From Pseudomonadota bacterium (GTDB lineage Bacteria > Myxococcota_A > UBA9160 > SZUA-336), in assembly GCA_003247575.1 (NCBI GenBank), contig QJZC01000014.1, forward strand, positions 1 through 52,902: DNA of 52,902 nt, given 5' to 3'. This document shows positions 48,336 to 52,902 of the stretch, piece after piece. A model generated the notes under the pieces. The model ran no database searches, was not told where the DNA came from, and saw nothing but the letters and a program-made list of their open reading frames with translations. Position 1 is the stretch's first letter, and each line of letters starts with the position of its first letter. The position numbers were made by a program, and so were the translations under genes.

Positions 48336-50263
48336 TAACCAGCTCCGTTTCTGAAGAAGGGGTTCTGCTCGTTTTGTGCGGCCGGGAGCGATTCAGCCGG
48401 ACGCATTCTATCGTACTCTTTTCTATGGAAGGGGTGGCAAAGAACACATTCTGAGGCGACTGCAGGGCTAGATGCGTGTCCTCCGCCGTGGCACGTCTTG
48501 CACTGATCGATCTCTGGAAGCAGCACGTCCGTCGCCTCGGTGCTGACTACATCTTCTTTCCGGACAGGAATTTGAGGCCCAGACTTGCGGCTCGCCTTGC
48601 GCTCCGCTTCCGCAATGGCTTCCTCGACTGTGTACAAGGCGTACGTCTGACCCTTGCCGGGCAGCGACCACTCGGGCCGCGCGCGCGCGACGGGCTCCAG
48701 ATCCTTCTCGGATTCATAGGATGCAGTCGCGTTCGGGTCGAAAACGGCCGCCCGGGGATGGCAATCGCGACACGGAAACGGCTCGTGCGTCCCATGACGG
48801 AAGACACTCATCGGCATCCACAGACTGAGCAGCCGAACCGGAGCCACGTCGTCGCCTCCGTCGTCGCCCGCACCGCGCTCCACGAAATGACAGGTCGCAC
48901 AGGCCCCAGGCTTGTCCTCATCCATCAAGAAGGCGCTGGCCCGCTCGACCATCTTCTTGGCGTTCTCGGTGGCGGCTCGTTCCTGTGGATCCTGGGGCTG
49001 GTCGCGGCCGACGCGATTGCGATACACCCGCAAGCGCTCTTCACCGTTGTCGAGCGCGCGCAGCTCGATCGCGGTGTAGAACTCGAGCAGGTCCTCACGC
49101 ATCTCGTCCGCCTCGCCATGCAGGGCCTGCCGATCATCGAAGCGCTCGTCGAAGCTGAGAGAGTGACACTCCTGGCAGTGATTCTCGAAGTTGAGATCGG
49201 CCATGTTCTTGCCAGCTGGATCTTCCTGGTGGCAGTCGCCACAGTCGAGCAGCTTGCCTTCGCTTCCCTTGAGCTCCTCGCGCGCAACGTGGCGCAGGTG
49301 ATTGAAGCGGACACCCGAGTGCTCCTGGATGCCCCGGTCCCACTCGACCCGGTCGACCTTTCGCGTCCAGATCTCTTCACCGCGCCGCCCGCCGATCCCG
49401 GGGATGTTCTCGGACTGAAGCGCATCGGTGGGAACCGTCAAACGAAATTGCGGGTGATCTGCGCTGAAGTCGGACACGGTACGCACGCGCGTGTTGGGCG
49501 CACGCTTCCCCAGATCGCTGTGGCACTCCGCGCACAGCTCCTGCTCGAGCGCCTGGAGCTGGAACTCTCCGTTGTGCTCCATGTGGCAGGTCGCGCAGCG
49601 CGTCGCCTCCAAATCGACCACCTTCACGTCGATTGGAGTATGGGCGCTGATATCAGCGTGGCACTCGAGGCACTGCGAGTCCAGCACACGGGTGAACGCC
49701 TCGGTGTGGCACTTCTGACAGTCGTCGGCAAAGTAGGAGTGGGCCCGAGCCACTGGCCCCGTATCCCAGAAGGTCTCGAGTTGCCCCGTGAGCACGGGCA
49801 TACCGGCGAAGATGATCGGGATCGAGAAGACGGACAGCCAAGAGAGCTTGCGCTCGGTCAGCATGCCCCGACTGAGCCCGACGAAGGTCCGGCTCGCAAG
49901 CTCCTCCATCTCGGACTTGCGGCGGCTCGTGGCCTCGAGCGAGACGCGAAGATCCTCTCCTCCCTCGCCATCGAGCACGGTCAGCTGATAGTGCCCGACC
50001 CGGATCCGGTCCTTCGGCTTGAGGCGCCGCTCCTTACACGCGCGTCCGTTGACCTCGAGTTCGGGTGCCTCCACCCGCTCCAGATAGATCCCGTCGGGGC
50101 GCGCCCGGAACACCGAGTGGTGATACTCGATCGTGAGCGCATTCAGCTGGATGTCGTTGTCGGGACCCCGCCCGAGACTCACTCGCTCGACGTCCAATAC
50201 CTCGTCTCGGGTCGTGATCCGGCCCGAGCGGCGTTTGGTCTTGTGTACGACGATGACTCTCAT
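48335..50263 (-). CDS. FHA-domain decahaem cytochrome c, membrane-anchored
   Basis: Protein of 642 residues combining a cytoplasmic FHA domain with a periplasmic multihaem cytochrome. FHA: about 22-97, with VSLGRGPDNDIQLNAL (Gly31, Arg32) and VNG (71-73). The usual Ser of the SxxH motif is replaced (TIEYHH). A basic linker leads to one membrane span (141-160, SWLSVFSIPIIFAGMPVLTG). Ten CxxCH motifs lie between 182 and 610: CQKCH, CLECH, CATCH, CAECH, CGDCH, CQECH, CATCH, CRDCH, CKTCH and CVLCH. It would accept electrons from the cytochrome b-like protein encoded just upstream (eight bases apart). ATG 50263 (MRVIVVHKTKRRSG); the longer frame to 50356 is unlikely. FHA fusion to a multihaem cytochrome is unusual. 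Confidence 0.88.
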   Translation of the reverse strand: MRVIVVHKTKRRSGRITTRDEVLDVERVSLGRGPDNDIQLNALTIEYHHSVFRARPDGIYLERVEAPELEVNGRACKERRLKPKDRIRVGHYQLTVLDGEGGEDLRVSLEATSRRKSEMEELASRTFVGLSRGMLTERKLSWLSVFSIPIIFAGMPVLTGQLETFWDTGPVARAHSYFADDCQKCHTEAFTRVLDSQCLECHADISAHTPIDVKVVDLEATRCATCHMEHNGEFQLQALEQELCAECHSDLGKRAPNTRVRTVSDFSADHPQFRLTVPTDALQSENIPGIGGRRGEEIWTRKVDRVEWDRGIQEHSGVRFNHLRHVAREELKGSEGKLLDCGDCHQEDPAGKNMADLNFENHCQECHSLSFDERFDDRQALHGEADEMREDLLEFYTAIELRALDNGEERLRVYRNRVGRDQPQDPQERAATENAKKMVERASAFLMDEDKPGACATCHFVERGAGDDGGDDVAPVRLLSLWMPMSVFRHGTHEPFPCRDCHPRAAVFDPNATASYESEKDLEPVARARPEWSLPGKGQTYALYTVEEAIAEAERKASRKSGPQIPVRKEDVVSTEATDVLLPEIDQCKTCHGGGHASSPAVASECVLCHPFHRKEYDRMRPAESLPAAQNEQNPFFRNGAG

Positions 50264-50271
50264 GTGACCGA

Positions 50272-51126
50272 CTACCAGTAGTAGAAGACGATGAAGACGT
50301 GGGTGAACACCGCGATCACGGACGCGACGGCAAGTGGGATGTGAAAGAACAACCACACTTCCATCAGCGCCTGGTATCGCACGTCGAGACGAATTCGCTG
50401 GAGGAGCGCGGACTTACGCCCCAGGAGCTCGACCACTCGCGCCACGTCGGAGCTCTGTCTCTCGTCCAGCGCTTCTTGGTGCTCCTGAATGAGCTTGATC
50501 GCACGCGCCGTGCCGCAGTTGGGATCTTTCGCCGAGAACTGTCGCAGCCAACCGCCGCCGATCTTGGTTCCGTTGATGGCGGTCTCCGCCGCCTTGGCAT
50601 AGAAGTCGGGCAGCGCCAGCGCGACCCCTGAGATCTCGGAGTCCAGCTCCGCCACCTGCTCGAAGAGTGAGTCGATACGTTGCCCGCGGCGATTTCGCGT
50701 CATCTGACCCGGCACGCTGGCGTACATCACGATGCCGACGACACCCGAGACAACGACCAGAAACATGAGCGCAAACGCGAGGTTGTGAAAGTTCCAACCG
50801 AACTGGAAGCCATTGTGCAGCGGCACCAGCAGCACCAGGCTCAACCCCAGGTACACGTGCGCAGACAGCCACCCCTGCAAGCTGGAACTCGAGGAGAAGT
50901 AGTCGCGCTTGCGGACACCGAAGTAGAGCAGCCACAGCATCAGGGTGAAGGCGAGTCCACCGAGCCCCCACCCGACCCAAGTCCCGCCATTGCGGCCACC
51001 GACGGGGTCGTACCACCAGTAAACGACGGTCGACGCCACCAAGCCCAGGAGAGCGACTTTGAGATGCCGGAAGTTCCGATACGCCAGAAAGCTTCGCGGA
51101 CCGGCTGCAGGATTTGCTGTTGCCAT
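50272..51126 (-). CDS. Dihaem-b-type integral membrane protein, quinol-oxidising candidate
   Basis: Membrane protein of 284 residues with five probable spans: about 22-38, 51-70, 88-104, 113-135 and 258-281. Histidines His90 and His104 lie 14 residues apart on one helix, and His262 and His276 14 apart on another, the spacing used by two stacked b-type haems in membrane cytochromes. His114 is another candidate ligand. The loop at about 140-245 is hydrophilic and helical. It is the first gene of the minus-strand cluster and only eight bases before the FHA-decahaem gene. The natural reading is quinol oxidation and transfer to the decahaem (inference). No FAD or NapC-type site is present. Confidence 0.8.
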   Translation of the reverse strand: MATANPAAGPRSFLAYRNFRHLKVALLGLVASTVVYWWYDPVGGRNGGTWVGWGLGGLAFTLMLWLLYFGVRKRDYFSSSSSLQGWLSAHVYLGLSLVLLVPLHNGFQFGWNFHNLAFALMFLVVVSGVVGIVMYASVPGQMTRNRRGQRIDSLFEQVAELDSEISGVALALPDFYAKAAETAINGTKIGGGWLRQFSAKDPNCGTARAIKLIQEHQEALDERQSSDVARVVELLGRKSALLQRIRLDVRYQALMEVWLFFHIPLAVASVIAVFTHVFIVFYYW

Positions 51127-51306
51127 CGTCTATCTATCCCCGAACGCAGCAGGCAGGCAGAGAGCCCCGAGAAGCGCCCCCCGCGCTCCGGATCTCGCCC
51201 CGTCCTGAATCGAACGTCTGCGTACGGTGAATCCTAGTTCTTCGCCCGGCCGTGTAAAACCAATCATTCCGAATATTTGAGAGCGAGTCCGATCAACTAC
51301 CGCCCA

Positions 51307-52347
51307 TCAGGAACTGGGTAGGCAGCTTGCGCCCAGGCGCCCCAACTGACGCGGCGGCACCTGTAGCTCTCCACTCTCCATCGCCCGCTGCTGACGCACG
51401 AGCATCGCGGGCATCTCGACCAACTGATCCATATCCACGAACACCCGCTCGAGACTCTGGCTCCGCTCCACGTCGCTGGGGAGGCGACGAATCTGATTTC
51501 CGGTCGCCTGCACCTCTGCCAGCTGGGAGAGCTCGCCAAGTCCCGGGGGCAGCTCCGTGAGTTCGTTGTTGTAGACAGAGATGCGGCGCAAGCCTTCCAG
51601 GCTCGCGACCTCGCGAGGCACGTCGCGAAGCCCAACCGAGTTCGCCTCGAGCACCATTAGACCATCGAGGTCGGCAATCGCACTCGGGAGCCGCTCGAGC
51701 TGGTACCCAAAGCTGGAGAAGAAGTCCGGCCCCATCCTGAGCTCACGCAGGCGGCCATTGCACCACCTCTGATCTCCGAGCTCCGTCGGCTCGAGCACGC
51801 CGTCGCCGTCGTCGTAGTCGAAGTCCGACGAACTTTCGTCGAGCCCGTTCAGGCGAATGATCTCCTCGAGCACGGCCAGATCCCGTGGATCGAAATCGCT
51901 CGGATCACGCTGCCGGAAGCTCGGATCTCGATTGCTGTAGCTGAAATCGACCGGTGTCACCGGGGAACCAGACGCAGATCCTCTGCTGGAGCGCGTCGGA
52001 TCCGCCGTGCCATCCCCCTGCGCCGTGTCGGCCGCCAGCAGTGACGCGAGGAGACCCTCGAGCGACGCGTCGGAGCCACCAGCGCCAAGCAGGCGCTCGA
52101 GGAACTCGCTCCCCTCGAATGCCGACATGGACCACGCTCCGTCGCGCGCGCCCGCACTCGATGCACCGCGGCGCGCGCCCGCCTCGCCGGCTGCCGCGGA
52201 AACGCGGCCATTAGCCCCTCGCGCTCCTCGTTCCGCACTCGCGGACATTCGAGTCGAGTCGAACCACCCCACTCCGGACGAGGGCAGCCACGCGAGGCCG
52301 ATCGCCACGCCCAGAATCGCCACAGCAACTCGCTCGCCACTCGTCAT
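51307..52347 (-). CDS. Exported leucine-rich-repeat protein with EF-hand-like motif
   Basis: Protein of 346 residues. An N-terminal hydrophobic signal (VAVAILGVAIGLAWLP) is followed by a low-complexity alanine/glycine/serine linker up to about 150. An EF-hand-like loop DYDDGDGVLEPTE is the single calcium-type motif. Leucine-rich repeats cover about 200-320: LERLPSAIADLDGLMVLEAN, LRDVPREVASLEGLRRISVY, LTELPPGLGELSQLAEVQAT and IRRLPSDVERSQSLERVFVD, each about 23 residues as in the LxxLPxxLxxLxxL class. It is predicted to act in the periplasm or outside the cell in protein binding. GGAGAAG precedes ATG 52347. It is transcribed in the same direction as the conduit cluster, 180 bases upstream. Confidence 0.82.
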   Translation of the reverse strand: MTSGERVAVAILGVAIGLAWLPSSGVGWFDSTRMSASAERGARGANGRVSAAAGEAGARRGASSAGARDGAWSMSAFEGSEFLERLLGAGGSDASLEGLLASLLAADTAQGDGTADPTRSSRGSASGSPVTPVDFSYSNRDPSFRQRDPSDFDPRDLAVLEEIIRLNGLDESSSDFDYDDGDGVLEPTELGDQRWCNGRLRELRMGPDFFSSFGYQLERLPSAIADLDGLMVLEANSVGLRDVPREVASLEGLRRISVYNNELTELPPGLGELSQLAEVQATGNQIRRLPSDVERSQSLERVFVDMDQLVEMPAMLVRQQRAMESGELQVPPRQLGRLGASCLPSS

Positions 52348-52902
52348 GAAGCTTCTCCTTCACCCTCACCCATCGCAGCGTCCAAGCGCGAACTCATCCG
52401 ATTCGCAACACCCGCCAAATCCGAGCTCGACCGACAGGAGGACACCACATTCACCTTCCGCACCTGAGGCAATAACACTACAAGGATCCCGTACGCCAGT
52501 AGCAACTCGCAGGCCAGTAGCAACTCGTGCCGAATGGTCCATCCTTATGATGGCCGAACGCCCCTGCCAGCCCGCTCCCTGAGAGCCCGCTCGCAAAATC
52601 TCCGCGCCGCGCGCAGGCATCCATCTGATTCTACTCAGAAGCTGTTCGATTTCGGCAATCTGGTTCACCCGATCCTGCTTTTCTCGGATCTCCAATCCTT
52701 CATAAGGGCGCCTGTCACAGGCCACCGCGCCTGACCTGCCACTGACTTGAAGCATGTGAGCCAAATCCACCACACCTAACCCAGAGACACCGGAAATGCG
52801 CGGGCACATCCCTATCAACTCAAATGGACAGACCGACCGGACGGATACACGTAGGGCAAAAACACATCCAGCCAATCGCCACTCGGTCGAGCTAACAGGT
52901 GC
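52348..52902. other. Gene-free right end
   Basis: No convincing gene is visible in the last 555 bases. Open frames here lack ribosome-binding sites and gene-like composition. The stretch is less GC-rich than the genes and carries a short direct repeat at 52495-52527. Confidence 0.55.
52495..52527. repeat. Short direct repeat
   Basis: GCCAGTAGCAACTCG occurs at 52495-52509 and again at 52513-52527, an 18-base period, in non-coding DNA upstream of the leucine-rich-repeat gene. Confidence 0.75.

Noticed and set aside
48476..50281. Open frame of 601 codons antisense to the FHA-decahaem gene
   Set aside because: The minus strand has ten haem motifs, an FHA domain and operon spacing; the plus frame has none.
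52366..52875. Open frame of 169 codons at the right end, minus strand
   Set aside because: No ribosome-binding site, no recognisable domain, and a cysteine/arginine-rich composition unlike the neighbouring genes.

Overview
This is a GC-rich chromosomal window from a Gram-negative bacterium. The signs are an outer-membrane beta-barrel, lipoproteins, a flagellin, HspQ and many multihaem cytochromes. Type III glutamine synthetase, a zinc-finger histone-fold protein, XRE/TPR regulators, paired acyl-CoA dehydrogenases and degraded polymorphic toxin/immunity cassettes fit the Myxococcota or a related lineage of the former Deltaproteobacteria. That placement is inference; no rRNA gene is present.

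Layout. 1-6.6 kb: a decayed spermidine-synthase gene, a UspA protein, a large double hybrid histidine kinase and a PAS histidine kinase. 6.7-13 kb: glutamyl-Q tRNA(Asp) synthetase with an HD protein, an SDR coupled to RNase R, and a DUF938 methyltransferase. An ORF-poor stretch with tandem repeats and an intrinsic terminator follows. 13-25 kb: type III glutamine synthetase, a repeat protein, a TPR protein with a dihaem MauG/CcpA-type cytochrome, an XRE-TPR regulator, two unknowns, a small protein coupled to an SDR, an M48 lipoprotein peptidase and the zinc-finger/histone-fold protein. 25-30.6 kb: an accessory region with a VapC/Phd-type module, a frameshifted remnant, a LysM/glycine-zipper gene split by an amber codon, a membrane protein, a DUF4143 ATPase, and a broken glycine-zipper gene with one intact and one fragmentary immunity-like gene around a pair of very strong hairpins. 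30.6-32 kb: tRNA-Glu, a flagellin behind a sigma-28 promoter, and HspQ.

32.4-51.1 kb is a redox region. It holds an FAD oxidoreductase fused to two cyclic-nucleotide domains and four [4Fe-4S] sites, two acyl-CoA dehydrogenases, and a pentahaem cytochrome. A five-gene minus-strand cluster then encodes, in transcription order, a dihaem-b-type membrane protein, an FHA-domain decahaem cytochrome, a double GlcG/HbpS-like lipoprotein, an outer-membrane barrel, and a decahaem cytochrome fused to an LVIVD-like propeller. Read together these look like a complete path for electrons from the quinone pool across the periplasm and outer membrane. The FHA domain on the inner-membrane haem protein is a possible control point. 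The window ends with an exported leucine-rich-repeat protein.

The most unusual items are the FHA-decahaem fusion and its conduit cluster, the double kinase whose halves carry complementary lesions, the zinc-finger histone, and the decaying toxin/immunity cassettes.
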